Assembly (NCBI RefSeq): GCF_022201045.2
Contig: NC_068562.1
Span: 12,585,001 to 12,649,000 of the forward strand
Source of the DNA: Citrus sinensis
Lineage: Eukaryota; Streptophyta; Magnoliopsida; Sapindales; Rutaceae
Length of the DNA: 64,000 nucleotides
Direction: 5' to 3'
Part shown: positions 35,295 through 47,302 of the stretch, one piece after another
Layout: each line of letters starts with the position of its first letter
Position numbering within the stretch: position 1 is the first letter of the stretch
The notes under the pieces: generated by a model
What the model was told of the DNA's origin: nothing
Databases searched by the model: none
The model's input: the letters and a program-made list of their open reading frames with translations, nothing else
Made by a program: the position numbers and the translations under genes

Positions 35295-35607
35295 TGTTTG
35301 AAAGTTAAGATTTGCAACTGTAAAGTGTATTTGGGAACTAAGAAAATGAAAGGAATACTCTGAAGTTTTATTTCATATAATTCTCGATTACTTACAAAAG
35401 TAAATCAATATTAGCTTATATACAAAAAAAACTAGAATAAGAGAGCTAAACTTATTAAGTAATCTTAACTACAAAACAGAATGAAAAGCATGCTCCAACA
35501 AACTTGCTGAGCTGGCAAAGCTTCTTAACAGACTCTGCTGATTTCTGCTTTGACTCACACATGCTGACTGAGCTGATCCTTTGACTACAGCATGAGCTTC
35601 CTTAACA
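35295..35607 (-). repeat. 3' LTR of copia element 2
   Basis: 313 bp, TGTTTGAAAG...CTTCCTTAACA on the plus strand, flanked by CAAGT. Confidence 0.93.
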
Positions 35608-35975
35608 TCCCCCCTCAAACTCAAGGGGCATGTTTGCACATTGAGTTTGGCTCGATAATAATTGAAATGGATAAAAGTGAGTGGCTTAGTCAAGATGTCT
35701 GCAATCTGTTCTTTACTGGGAATGTATCTGATTTCCAGTTCTTTGGCTAAGACTTTATCTCTAATGAAGTGCATGTCTAATTCAATATGTTTTGTTCTTG
35801 AATGATAGACAGGATTCTTAGCTAGTTCTATTGCACTGACATTATCACACCAGATCATAGGAAGAGAGGAACATTCAATACCAAGTTCATCAAACAGTGA
35901 CTGAATCCATGAGATTTCTGCACTTGCAGCTGCAAGGGCTCTGTACTCACTCTCTGCACTGGACCTAGCAACCAC
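35469..35975 (-). pseudogene. Copia RNase H C-terminal part
   Basis: Continues the same frame after the TAG: RSSAESEYRALA, WCDNVSAIELAKNPVYHSR and TKHIELDMHFIRDKV are the RNase H end of copia pol. The frame then runs into the LTR. Confidence 0.85.
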
Positions 35976-35978
35976 TGA

Positions 35979-38009
35979 CTATTTCTTGGATGACCAAGAT
36001 ATCAAGTTACTTCCCAAATAAATGTAATAAGCACCTGTTGATTTCCTATCATCAATGTCACAAGCCCAATTTGCATCAGTGTAACCTGAGAGCTTCATTT
36101 CTCCTTCTGTGGAAAACTTTAAACCAAAATCTTCAGTCTCCTTTAGATATCTAAGAACTCTTTTGCATGCAAGGATATGTTGAAGTGTAGGTGCTGACAC
36201 ATACTGACTTAGCTTATGTACTGCATAACCTATTTTTGGTCTTGTTAGAACTAAATACTGCAACCCTCCAACAAGACTTCTGTAACCAGTAGGATCTTCA
36301 ACATACTGACCCAAATGACCCTTAGCTTCTTTCTGGAGCTTTGCTCCTGTCACCATTGGAGTGTCACACCCTTTACACTCTAACATATCAGCTTTACTCA
36401 ACAGATCCCTGATATATTTTCTCTGAGACAGGTAAATATTATCTGCAGCATAAGAGACTTCTATACCAAGAAAATACGACAGTTTCCCCAAGTCTTTCAG
36501 AGCAAACACTTGACTGAATTCCAAAATAAATTGCTCCAGCTCAGCACTATTAGGACCTGTGATCAGTATATCATCAACATATATCAAAACAAAAATTATT
36601 GAGCCCTGTTTTCCTTTACAGAACAAGGATGTATCAGCTCTTGATTTTCTGAATCCCCACTTGGTAACTAGACTATCTCTCAACTTATCATACCAAGCTC
36701 TTGGAGCTTGTTTTAAGCCATATAAAGCCTTCTTAAGTTTGCAGACATAGCTAGGCTTCTGCAGATCAACAAACCCTTCAGGCTGACACATATAAACATC
36801 TTCTGTCAACTCCCCATTTAAGAATGCATTATTTACATCCACTTGCCTAATTGTCCATTTATGCATTGCAGCTAAACTCAACATAATTCTCACTGTAGAA
36901 GATTTCACAACAGGACTGAATGTTTCAAAGTAATCTACACCCTCTGTTTGTTGAAAACCTTTTGCAACTAACCGAGCTTTATACTTAGCTATGCTTCCAT
37001 CACTGTTTTGTTTGACTCTAAACACCCACTTATTGCCTACAACTTTGTGTTCAGATGAAGATGGAACTAATAACCAAGTCTCATTCCTGATCAGAGCCTC
37101 ATACTCATCACTCATGGCTTGATGCCAGTTCTTATCACTGAGAGCTTCTTGGACTGTATCAGGTTCTTTATTGACTAAAGCTGCTGTATATAATTTTGGC
37201 TTGAAGATACCAGATTTGGATCTGGTAATCATTTGGTGAAAAGGTTTCTGAGTCTGGCTTGTGTTTAAGGCATCAGGGATAGTAATTTGTGGCTCAAACT
37301 GTTGTTGGGAAGCTATGTGAGGTGATGAAGATTCTATTAAAGAATGATTAGGTATCTCATGATGTAAAATATTTGTATGTAAAGATGATGAAGATACCTG
37401 CTCACTGCTTGCTGAGTCTGCTGAGAAATTTTCTTCAAGACTGCTATCAGAGGTAGAAAGTGTTGATAAATGAAAGATTTGCTGCTGAGTAAAGGATGAC
37501 ACAGGAATTTCAGATGAGGATGTATTTTCAGAAGAAAAGATGTTGTTGGTCAGGTAAGGAAATGTAGTTTCATCAAAGATCACATGTCTAAGTATATGAA
37601 CCTTTCCTGAACTTGTCAAACACTTGTAACCTTTATGAGATGGGTTGTATCCAATAAAGATGCATTTTCTTGTATGAAAATCAAACTTATGCTTGTTAAA
37701 ATCCCTCAAATATGGATAACAAAGGCAACCAAAACATTTTAAGAAGCTGTAATCTGGTTTGTGTTTAAATAATTTCTCATAAGGAGACACAAACTTTAGC
37801 ACAGGGGTAGGCAATCTATTTATGTGATAAACTGCAGTGTGAATAGCATCCCACCAAAACCTAAAGGGCAGATCAGCTTGAGCTAATAATGTCAATCCCA
37901 ATTCTACTATATGTCTATGCTTTCTCTCAACCAAACCATTTTGATGGTGAGTATATGGACATGAATGTCGAAATATAATCCCATTTTGATTTAAGAAATC
38001 AGTGAACAC
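35979..38009 (-). pseudogene. Copia integrase end, reverse transcriptase, RNase H start
   Basis: A 676-aa frame that resumes after the homopolymer frameshift: integrase C-terminus (CPYTHHQNGLVERKHRH, GYNPSHKGYKCL), linker, RT with KARLVAKGF, AFLNGELTEDVYMCQPEGF, YGLKQAPRAWY and YVDD, then the RNase H start (SGYTDANWACD). It ends at a TAG in the WSSKK-stop-SVVARSS context, again a Gln codon changed to TAG. Confidence 0.88.
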
Positions 38010-39844
38010 TCTATATTCTCCCCCCCCCCCCAGTCAGATTGCAACATCTTGACTTTAGTACTGAACTGGTTTTCTACTTGGAGTTTAAAAAGTTTAAAGA
38101 CTGCAAAAGCATCTGACTTAAGCTTGAGAGGGTAAATCCAAGTGTATCTACTGTAGTCATCCACAAAACTGATATAATATTTGTACCCATTCCTAGAAAC
38201 AGTAGGTGAAGGCCCCCAAATGTCAGTATATACCAGTTCCAGAACTTGTGTACTTTTAGTTTCAGTAATGGGAAAATGTTGTTTATGAGTCTTTCCTAAT
38301 TGACAAGCATCACAGAGAGAAGATGAAAGAGTTTTAGAAGAGACTTTAAATTGCTTACAAGACTTAAGCAAATGCATCAATATTGCTGAATTTGGATGAC
38401 CAAACCTTCTATGTAATAAGGTCAGATCATCAGGTTTTTTATTACAATCATTTGAAAATGAGTTATTACAAGTTGTAGTAAAAGCACTACAATTTTGATG
38501 AACAGAAGAAACATTTGAAATTGACAGCATAGAAACTGGCTTATTTATCTGAGATTGTGACAGATGAGATGTAGGGGAGGAAGACTGAGACTTAGGTTTC
38601 AATAGCAGCTTGTAGAGACCTTTCTCAGCAGAACCTTGCAGAAGAACCTGTCCCTTCATGTCCTTTACAAAACAAACATTTCCACAGAATTCAACGGAGA
38701 GAGGATTATCATATGTGAGTTTAGAAATGCTTAACAAATTTTTAGTTATTGAAGGAACAAATTGCATGTCTTTAAGTGCTATAACAGGATGTGAAGAATG
38801 ACAGTTTGAAACTCTAAATGATAAGAAAGCATGTCCAACATGAGAGATAGATAACCCTTTACCATTTCCAATGATGAGCTGATTATTACCTTTATACTCC
38901 TCTCTGAGCTGCAGATTTTCTATATTATTTGTTAAATGGTGAGTAGCTCCACTATCCAAATACCAGCCATCATCAGCAACTCCTTCAAAATTTGCCATAT
39001 ATGCAGCTCCAGAATTGTAAGCATCACCTCCAGAATATGGATAGGCTCCAGAAGTAGGATGAAAGTTTGGTGGCATATAGTTGAAACAATCATATTCTTC
39101 ACAGCTGGGATGTGAATTGAAACTCTCAAAATTAGAAAAGTATGCAGATCTTGGCCCTTTTCCCTTATTAAAATTTCTTGGGGTAGGAGTATAGTCTTCT
39201 ATAAATCTATGCCAACAGATGTCAGCTGTATGACCAGCTTTGAAACATATCTGACAAGTGGTTTCTTCTATAGCTCCAGTAGATCCTGCTGATCCATTCA
39301 TTCCAACAAAACCATTTCTAGTGAATGGAGACATATTTCTTGGTGATTGAGAAGAAAAATTATGAGCACTATTTTGACCAGGAAACTGTCCTCTGCCATT
39401 TCCACTTCTGAAGTTTCCATTAAACACTCTTTGTGGACCAAAATTTCCTCTTCCAAATCCATGAGTTCTATTACCAATATTACCAAAACTACCACCAAAA
39501 TATCCACCTCTTCTGAAATTACCTCTAGCTTGACCATAGAAAGCTCTAGGATAACATGTGTTAGCATAAGCATAGTTTGCATTAAACATATTCTTATCAT
39601 CCTGTTCTTGTTCAAGCCTGGTTTCATGTGTTAACAACAATGCATAAGCATCATCAAATTCCATTTTAGAACCAGTTATGAAAGTTGCTATATCACGATA
39701 GCCTGATCCTAATCCATTCAGTATTGTTAACATCAGATCTTTCTCTGTTATTGGACTACCAGCACTAGTGAGTTTATCAGCTATGGATTTCATCTTAATA
39801 CAGTAATCTTCAATGCTTAATGCCTCTTTCTTTATTGTATTCAA
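37991..39844 (-). pseudogene. Copia gag end, zinc knuckle, protease, integrase
   Basis: A 617-aa frame. It holds the gag C-terminal half, Gly/Asn/Arg-rich linker, zinc knuckle CQICFKAGHTADIC, protease YLDSGATHHL, the integrase zinc-binding HRRFGHPN...CDACQLGKTH, and core residues in YTDIWGPSPT and SFVDDYSRYTW. It runs out of frame at a run of twelve C (plus strand, 38020-38031) within the integrase QSDWGG motif. Confidence 0.87.
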
Positions 39845-39856
39845 CTCATATCTAAG

Positions 39857-40288
39857 CTAAAGTACTCTAGCTTCAGATTGAACTCCAAACTTCTTCTCTA
39901 AGGTTTTCCATGCATCAAACGAGCTTACACAATTAATAACAAGACTAAGATTACCTTCATTGATTGCTGATAACAGCCATCCAAGTAAGGTTTGATCCTG
40001 TGACCTCCAATTTTGATATTCTGGATTATCGATTTCTTGAGCAGATCCATCAGCTCTAGCGAGTAGTAACATTTCTTCTAGTGCTGGTTTGGTTCCATCT
40101 ATGAAGCCTTCCAATCGATTTCCTCTGATCGATGCTAGCACTTGTGATCGCCAAAGCAGATAATTGGATCTATCTAACTTGATCGGAGTGTTGAATGAAA
40201 AATTGATCTGACTTATATTTACTGTTGTTATATTTCTGGAATTCATTTGTTGATTACTAGAGCTTGCTCTGTTTGGCTCTGATACCAT
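39857..40288 (-). pseudogene. Copia gag N-terminal frame
   Basis: A 143-aa frame with the copia gag start (LDRSNYLLWRSQVLASIRG, WLLSAINEGNL). It ends at a TAG where the continuing same-frame sequence (LRYELNTIKKEAL) shows that a Gln codon has been lost, so CAG has become TAG. Confidence 0.85.
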
Positions 40289-40604
40289 GTTTGAAAGTTA
40301 AGATTTGCAACTGTAAAGTGTGTTTGGGAACTAAGAAAATGAAAGGAATACTCTGAAGTTTTATTTCATATAATTCTCGATTACTTACAAAAGTAAATCA
40401 ATATTAGCTTATATACAAAAAAAAAAAACTAGAATAAGAGAGCTAAACTTATTAAGTAATCTTAACTACAAAACAGAATGAAAAGCATGCTCCAACAAAC
40501 TTGCTGAGCTGGCAAAGCTTCTTAACAGACTCTGCTGATTTCTGCTTTGACTCACACGTGCTGACTGAGCTGATCATTTGACTGCAGCATGAGCTTCCTT
40601 AACA
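40288..40604 (-). repeat. 5' LTR of copia element 2
   Basis: 317 bp, with a longer A run than its partner. The primer-binding site lies directly inside it. Confidence 0.93.
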
Positions 40605-40821
40605 CAAGTTTAGGTGATTTGCAACTGTTTAGGTAGCTAGCTTAGGTTTGGCTGGTGATTGTTGGCAAGTTTGGCGGAGGTGTTGGCCGACGGAGAACAA
40701 CTACTACAGAGGTGGCAATGGTGGTGGATGACGACGGCGGCTTAGGTTTGATAATTTAGGAATTGTTTTTTTCATAGTGATGGATTTGGTGGGGATGGAT
40801 AGGAAAGCTGTGAAACTAGCA

Positions 40822-40990
40822 CAGAACCTCTATGATACCAACTAACAGAGCAGCTTAGCAGAATCGAAATTAATAGTATAGATAACACTAGATATCTATA
40901 ATATATTTCCATAAATATGTATGTATACACACAAACACACACACATACATTTTTAGGTGCTTGTGCTCTCATTTTTTTCTTAAAGCAGAC
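40822..40990 (-). mobile_element. Possible 5' LTR end and PBS of the split gypsy relic
   Basis: On the minus strand TTATCTATACTATTAATTTC, a Ser-codon-like GATTCTGCTA block, then TGGTATCATAGAGG. The first block matches the end of the LTR-like sequence at about 32830-32775, and TGGTATCA is the start of a tRNA-Met primer site. It supports one old gypsy element around copia element 2, but only a short piece is alignable. Confidence 0.4.
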
Positions 40991-43060
40991 ACTTGTTAAA
41001 CCATGCTGCTTAATATAATTAATTTTCAATATACTATGAAACCGAGGGGTTTAATAGCATTAAAAATTAACTTTATTAAACCGCATGAAAGAAAAATAAG
41101 AGTGTCTGAACTAAAGAAGGAAATGTTTCAATTGGGGATTCTTAACCATACTAAAGTCAAGGACAAGCTAAATGATAAAAAAAAAATACAAACTCTAATA
41201 TTATGTATTTTATCCTATAGTATATTGAAATTTATATTTTTTTTATCTTTTAACTTATCCTTAATTTTAATATGGCCAAGAAAGGTTAATTACGGTCCTG
41301 CAATCATCATGAAGCGGGAAAGTTAAGAACATATTTTAATTAGGAGTAAACTAAAATAATTTTTCTAAACACTATTCATTTAGACTACAATTAATTTTTT
41401 TAATAATTTAAAACACACGAATTTTTGTTACGAAATAATGTTATTGAAATTATAAAAAAATATTGCTATGACTAATATAAATATCATTTATTGTATTAAA
41501 ACTTATAAGAGATTTTTAAAAAGTACTAGACCTCAAAGAAATTTCCAAGAACTACCATATTATAGCCCCATCTTAGCATTTCGGATGTCCATGATTGACA
41601 TACGCTTAAGTATATACTTAGGTTTGACTCATTTTAATACCTATATAAAGGCTCATTTAATTTGTTTAGTAGTTATTTAGAATTAAATGCACATGATATT
41701 AGAGTTCAAATTCCATATTTTTCACACACCACGAATAAGCGCTAGGTTAAAGCAACTCGTGTGTGGCAACTAATTAAGTTCTTCAAGGTTTTGGCATCTA
41801 AGTCTCTCATCTTTTTGATCTGTTTCGTGAGTTGCATATCAAACTCAATCTTACTTCAATTTTCCCATCTTGACTTAAGGGAGAGTGTTAAAGGAAACAG
41901 TCTCTATATAACCAAACGCCATAATTTGCATGTGATAATGTATATATTCAATTAGTTTCCCTGTTTAGCTCATTATAACGCTTATACGAAGTATTTATGA
42001 AGTACAGAGTTCATTTAATATTGATTTTTGATTATTTGCTCGGCCAAATGGCCAAGGCCAAAAACCTTTTCCGGATTTGTTGAGTTATAGGCTTAGAGCT
42101 ACAAACAACTGGAGTTGGTTTAGGTTTTAATTTGATTGTTTAACTCAACTCTCCATTCAACATAATTCAGTTTACCTCTAATAGCTTCAATGCCCGCCGG
42201 CCGGATGCTGCAGCACCAAAGGTTTTCACAGGCTTGAAACTAACTTAATTAAGGCCTTGATTGGTATTGTGCTAGGCAGTTTACAACACTAAAATGTTTA
42301 GTAAACAATTGTTATTGAAATTAGAAAGCTAAGTTAATTTTATCATGTACTTGTATATATGATGAAGCTCTGTATATAATAATTTTATTATTTATTTTCA
42401 AAATTATTTTTTAAAAACTTATTACATTATTAATTTTTATTTTATAACTACAAATTTTTTATTTTACAACACCTAAATACCAAATAGGAACTAAAGCTAA
42501 TAGTGTAGAAGCACTCTAAGAACTTATGGAGTTGGGGTGTGTCGATGTGTAAGTTAAAAATTACCTTAGTTTTCACTTTAAACACTGGCGGCATTGAAAG
42601 TTCTCATATATTTACTTACATTATTGTGGGAATTAATTTTTTCTTTTATCTCCAAGTTTACTTGATTTGTCTCTTGCAGTGAAAATAAAATCATCAAATT
42701 ATCATATTCAAATTGAAAATAAAATGAATATCTCAATAAATTTTCATTATATATATATATATATATATTATAATTTCATGCATTTATTTACCATATTTCT
42801 TCTTCATATTTTTCATTCCATCAAAAATTCTCTCTTGCGGCGACCACAGAGGCAAGTTGATGACCAACATATGTGTTTCGTTACCTTCTAATTAAATTAA
42901 CGCATATTCAACGCAATTGATTGGTGAAAATTTTACCATAATATTTGTATTTTATTTTGTTTGGGTTTTGTCTATTCTGAAAATTTTATTCATATGCAAT
43001 CGCTCTGTTTATCAATTTTTATGTCGCCAATCAAGGGTTCATGTCTGCGGGATATAAATG
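40991..43060. other. Intergenic, AT-rich
   Basis: No gene supported. Small frames (41003, 41468, 41761, 42667) show no domain and lie in AT-rich sequence. There is an (AT)n run at about 42749-42769. Confidence 0.5.
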
Positions 43061-43119
43061 TTTGTCATTGTTAACTTTTACGTCATCTACGTAGACGTCA
43101 TCTACGTAGCAATGACAAA
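43061..43119. repeat. Hairpin with doubled 15-bp repeat
   Basis: Perfect 10-bp inverted arms TTTGTCATTG (43061-43070) and CAATGACAAA (43110-43119) enclose two exact tandem copies of ACGTCATCTACGTAG (43080-43094, 43095-43109). Each unit contains the palindrome CTACGTAG and an ACGTCA motif. Confidence 0.85.
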
Positions 43120-43787
43120 ATCCTTTAAGAGTTTGGAGACCCAGGAGGTCGCAGCCTAAATGAGATAAATTTTAAATAAATTTAGAGAATAGGGAGGAAA
43201 ATAGAAAAAAAATAATTCTTAAATTTTTAATGGGGTGGATTTGGTTTTGTACTCCCTATCCCACCCCAATCCCCATTATATATGATTATTTTTTTAATTT
43301 TTGTTTTATCAATTACAATATTGGTTAATAAATTTTCTTTTTATTTTTACCTAATATAAATAGGCTATAACTAAAAAGAAAATCCTATATTATAATTCTT
43401 ATTTAACCTTAAAACATTGTTATGTTTTATTTTCTTTCTTAAGGTGTTGTTCTCTTCAAACATTTTTTAGTTTTGATATATTTCAACCTTTTGGAGATTT
43501 TTTAAAATAATTAATATAGTAATAATTTTATTTAAGTCTCTAATTTTTAATTTACTAAATTATTTACTCATACCTATTATAAAATAAGTAAATGAGAAAT
43601 GAGATAAAGATGGGGAAATCATTTCCTACATAGAAATTCTTCATTTCCATCCCACTAAATTTATCAAAAGATGGGGTAGAGAATAGAGGCGAAATTTTTA
43701 ATGAAGTGAGCAATGGGGTAGGTCTTCTCACCCCCAGTGGACCCCATTGACATCCCTACATCTGCGCCATGTATCAATTCTTTTCAA
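43120..43787. other. Intergenic, possible decayed MITE
   Basis: AT-rich with GGGGT/ACCCC blocks. The stretch ends with CCCCATTGACATCCCTACA (about 43742-43760), the complement of the GGATGTCAATGGGG start seen in many plant repeats. The partner end is not visible. Confidence 0.4.
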
Positions 43788-43796
43788 TAATATTAT

Positions 43797-44472
43797 AGAA
43801 AAAGGACACTTATACCCTTAAACTTTGGGAAAACGGTCATATGGACCTGCAAGTTTTCAATAAGGATCATCAAGACCTTCTTTTAACTATAATACATTTA
43901 CTAGATAGTAATTAAAATAATTGACTTTAGAATTTTTTAATAAATTTAAATAGTTTAATTTGTCTAGCAGATTGATAATATCATAATATTTTTTAATATA
44001 AAAATAATTTTTAAAATAAAAATTATTATATTTATTTTAATAATATATTTGTATTTATTAAAATAATTTAAATAAAATTTTGGTTAAATAGGTTTTACAA
44101 TTAATAAGATATATCTCATGTATTCATAATACTAAATTATTTTTTATATATTGAAAATAATTAAAATTTTAATATATTTATTTAATATTATGTTTATATT
44201 TATTATAAAATTTAGTTTAATATAATATAAGATCGGAAAGTATTAAAATATTTTTCAAATATTGAAAATTAATATATATATATATATATATATATTGTTA
44301 TATTTATCTTAATATTGTACTTCTCTTTATTATAAAACATTGGAGTCAATTTTTTTAATTAATAGAACCAAAGGGTATTTTAGTTAAAAGGGTGTCTTGG
44401 TGTCCATTATCATAAACATGGGGTTTAGACGACTATTTATCCAAATCTTAGGAGTATAAGTGTCCCTTTTCC
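43797..44472. mobile_element. Mutator-type MITE with perfect 9-bp TSD (1)
   Basis: A 676-bp element with terminal inverted repeats of about 100 bp: AGAAAAAGGACACTTATACCC at the left and, read from the other strand, GGAAAAGGGACACTTATACTC at the right. The perfect direct repeat TAATATTAT (43788-43796, 44473-44481) is the 9-bp TSD of Mutator-like elements. The interior is very AT-rich with no coding frame. Confidence 0.85.
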
Positions 44473-44578
44473 TAATATTATTTGATTATCACTTTTTTAC
44501 TACAAATTGTATCCGCCTTTTATTTTTCTTTCTGTTCATTATAATTTTTAAAGTAACGTTCGTGTTAAAATATATTTA

Positions 44579-45014
44579 GGAAAATTATTATTTTACTATC
44601 AAAGTTTTACTGACATATCATATCAGTACCAAGGTTTGCCAAAAAGTGTATTTTACTACTAAAGTTTTGCGCCGTTATCAATTCACTATCATTCCGTTAA
44701 AAAAAAGTTAATGTTTAACGGAAATTGAGTTAAAAGTCGATTTTACCCTCAAGAATTTGGTAGTAAAATGATAATTTTCCTAAAAAATTTGGTGGTAAAA
44801 TGATAATTTATCTATCAAATTAGCAAACAATTTTACTCTTATAGCTGGAAATGTCTTTGATGCCCTTATGACATCAACAAATTTTTAACGTTGTTAACGG
44901 AATAGTAGTGAATTGATAACAGGCCAAAACTTTGGTAGTAAAATACACTTTTCGACAAACCTTGGTACTGACATGATATGTCAGTAAAACTTTGGTAATA
45001 AAATGATAATCTCC
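44579..45014. mobile_element. Mutator-type MITE with perfect 9-bp TSD (2)
   Basis: A 436-bp element with inverted arms of about 130 bp, GGAAAATTATTATTTTACTA against GGAGATTATCATTTTATTA, including ACTGACATATCAT and ACCAAGGTTTG blocks in both arms. It is flanked by the perfect 9-bp direct repeat ATATATTTA (44570-44578, 45015-45023). It is a different family from the element 107 bp to its left. No coding capacity. Confidence 0.85.
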
Positions 45015-45023
45015 ATATATTTA

Positions 45024-47201
45024 TGATGATGAAGATGGACAGAAATAAGAAAGTTATCTGACAAACAGGCCAATTACCATTTTCAGCTCCGCAATCAATT
45101 AATTTCCAGATCATTTAAGGATTTTTAATTGATCGTATTCTACCGACAGGAAGATTTTGCTTTTCATTTCTTGCGAAGCATGAATGCGTATGCAGTAACA
45201 TATACTGTTACATTTGTTCAATGTTTCACTAATTTTGTGCTCTCAGTTGGTGATCTCAATTGATAACTCTCACTTGTTATGTATTATTTGAGGATGGGAA
45301 GCCTGTTTCTCAGGGACTAAGCATTCGAAGATTTCAGTCTTTTATGATTCACAATTGCCGTGAAACGGATCAGTCACTAACGGCAGCAATGAATGACAAA
45401 TTCCATCAAATAATGTTTTTACTAAGTTGTGTGTTGTGTTTGTAGAGTTTAATTGAGGTGCAGACATACTCTAATAATATGCCATTTTTGTGCATATTTA
45501 TTTAGTTTGGTATCATCACTTGTTTTCACATTTGTTTGTACTGTATTTTATTAACGATCTGTTTCTTTCATAAATTAAAATCCCTTGTAAATATATTCGT
45601 AGTTCCTCTTTATATTTTATTTTTATTTTTTAATATCAAATTCCTTCTAAGTCAATAGCAACTCAATCATCTCTCTACTCATGTGAGCAGAATTCGAACT
45701 CTAAATATTTTATTTTCAATACGAGGAATTTTATTATATACACACAATTTAATTACCGACTAACGCACCAATTAAACGAGGGAATACAAATTCATTTAGG
45801 TTGATTCTTGATTGATTAATTAGTAAAATATAAAGTTTGGTAATTCATGCTCGTACAACCACTCTCCCAAGTCGCAACTAAGAATTCAAGTCAAAAGAAG
45901 AATTGTTTCCCAAGCTAATTGCAAAAAGCTCCCTCACATTTTGTTTAATTACGAATTTAAAGAAAATTTCAAAACTTTAACAGACGAACCTGAATCTGTG
46001 GGTCAAATAGCTGATCGATGAATTTACAGTTTGACTTTTAAAAACGCGCGAATGACAAAAGTACTTTGATTTTGGCGGTCTTTAGGTCATTTATCAGTTT
46101 ACAGTTGGACAGTTTTAAATGACAATATTATCCTTGAAACGATGATGTGGCGCGAAACTTTGCTTGCCTCCGGTAACCGAAGCCATGAACTTTATTTCAG
46201 ATAGAACAAAGGAAATTTTCGAAGAGTCTTGGGTGGTTAACGCCGGTGGCGGTAATGACTTTCTTGAGTTTCATCAAACAGCTCACTAGCCGTTTGACGA
46301 AATGCCGCAAAGAGATGGAAGTGGTTACAAAAGCGGTGGCGTATGCAAGGTAAACTTTCTTTGTTTATCCAGCAATTTGAGTGATTGAATTGGAGCCGGA
46401 ATCTTGTATTATATTGTTCGAAAAATGGGAAGGGTCCATCGATGTTGGGATTGGAGTCTAAATTTACTATCAAGTTTCCACTACTCTTGTAATTCTTTAT
46501 CTATGCTTTATCTATTTGCTCTCCATATTTTCAAAAGAATCATATAGTTAAAAAAAAATTATAAAAAAAATCCTCTAGTAAACATCGATCAATCACCATA
46601 TAAGTTGTTGAGCAAGTAGATTTTGCATAAACAAATACAAACTTTTGATATATAAAAGAATGCATGGAAAGAACATATCTTGACCGTACATGGGGTTATA
46701 ATGTCCATATGTAAATAGTTGTGTTAAAGGCAATAGGGTCATAAGTCACCACCAACCGAAAAGAATTCTTGATTTTATTATGTTTTATTAATTTAATATG
46801 TAAGTACCATCCTTTACCTTCTTCTTTAAGTCTGTCCCAATCGAGCACATGTTAGATTCAGAGGAGGTCCCTGTTAGTTCTTGGAAATTTTCTTTCAGAC
46901 TGTAATTCAACAAAACCTCAATAGAGGTTTCTGCAATTAGTCCTACTAGATTAATATATGTTTGCATCAAATAATTTATGTACAAGTGGTTATATAAAAT
47001 TTAAGCATTTTCAACCTTAGTTGCATGCATTTTAGGGACAAAGTTTTGACTTCCTATTAGAATAATATGACAGGTATACATCTAAATGACAAGAAAAGTA
47101 AATGGGTTTATTTACTGTATTTGCAGAATCTTGAGGATTTGCATAATGGAAGTATGGAACTACATAACATTATTGTATAAAAACACATTTTGACTTCTGG
47201 G
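45024..47201. other. Intergenic, 5' side of third NLR
   Basis: Mostly AT-rich without recognisable genes. A less AT-rich patch at 46140-46360 holds a short exon-like frame, listed separately. Frames at 45260, 46237 (minus) and 46788 (minus) have no domain support. Confidence 0.45.
46255..46353 (+). other. Short exon-like frame, unidentified
   Basis: A 32-codon frame MTFLSFIKQLTSRLTKCR... rich in Lys/Arg, ending GCAAGGTAAAC. The last codons overlap a good splice donor (AAG|GTAAAC), so it could be a first exon as well as a tiny ORF. No matching downstream exon is recognisable. I do not know its function; a chance frame or relic is quite possible. Confidence 0.2.
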
Positions 47202-47209
47202 CTATATAT
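47202..47209 (+). promoter_or_regulatory. Likely TATA box of third NLR
   Basis: CTATATATGG lies about 95 bp upstream of the ATG at 47303 and is followed by a pyrimidine-rich leader (TTCTTTCTTCCATTATCCTC), a typical plant core promoter layout. Confidence 0.55.
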
Positions 47210-47302
47210 GGTTTTCTCTTAGTAACCCTAGAAGAATAGTTCTTTCTTCCATTATCCTCATAATCTCATTCCTTTCTCCTTTTTGAAATCTTATACAAAA
47301 CT

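Larger units (their letters stand above)
35295..40604 (-). mobile_element. Young Ty1/copia retrotransposon with perfect TSD
   Basis: LTRs of 313 bp (35295-35607) and 317 bp (40288-40604) differ by four substitutions and the length of one A run. Target duplications CAAGT are perfect (35290-35294 and 40605-40609). The primer-binding site TGGTATCAGAGCC (tRNA-Met, minus strand) directly abuts the 5' LTR at 40287. A purine tract precedes the 3' LTR. Gag, protease, integrase, RT and RNase H are in the usual copia order and nearly complete. Three lesions break the single reading frame: a TAG in gag (39857), a homopolymer frameshift in integrase (38020-38031) and a TAG before the RNase H end (35976). 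The inner structure is otherwise complete. Confidence 0.95.

Noticed and set aside
46237..46473. Minus-strand 78-aa frame
   Set aside because: It is antisense to the exon-like frame at 46255-46353, with no motif and no upstream signals.
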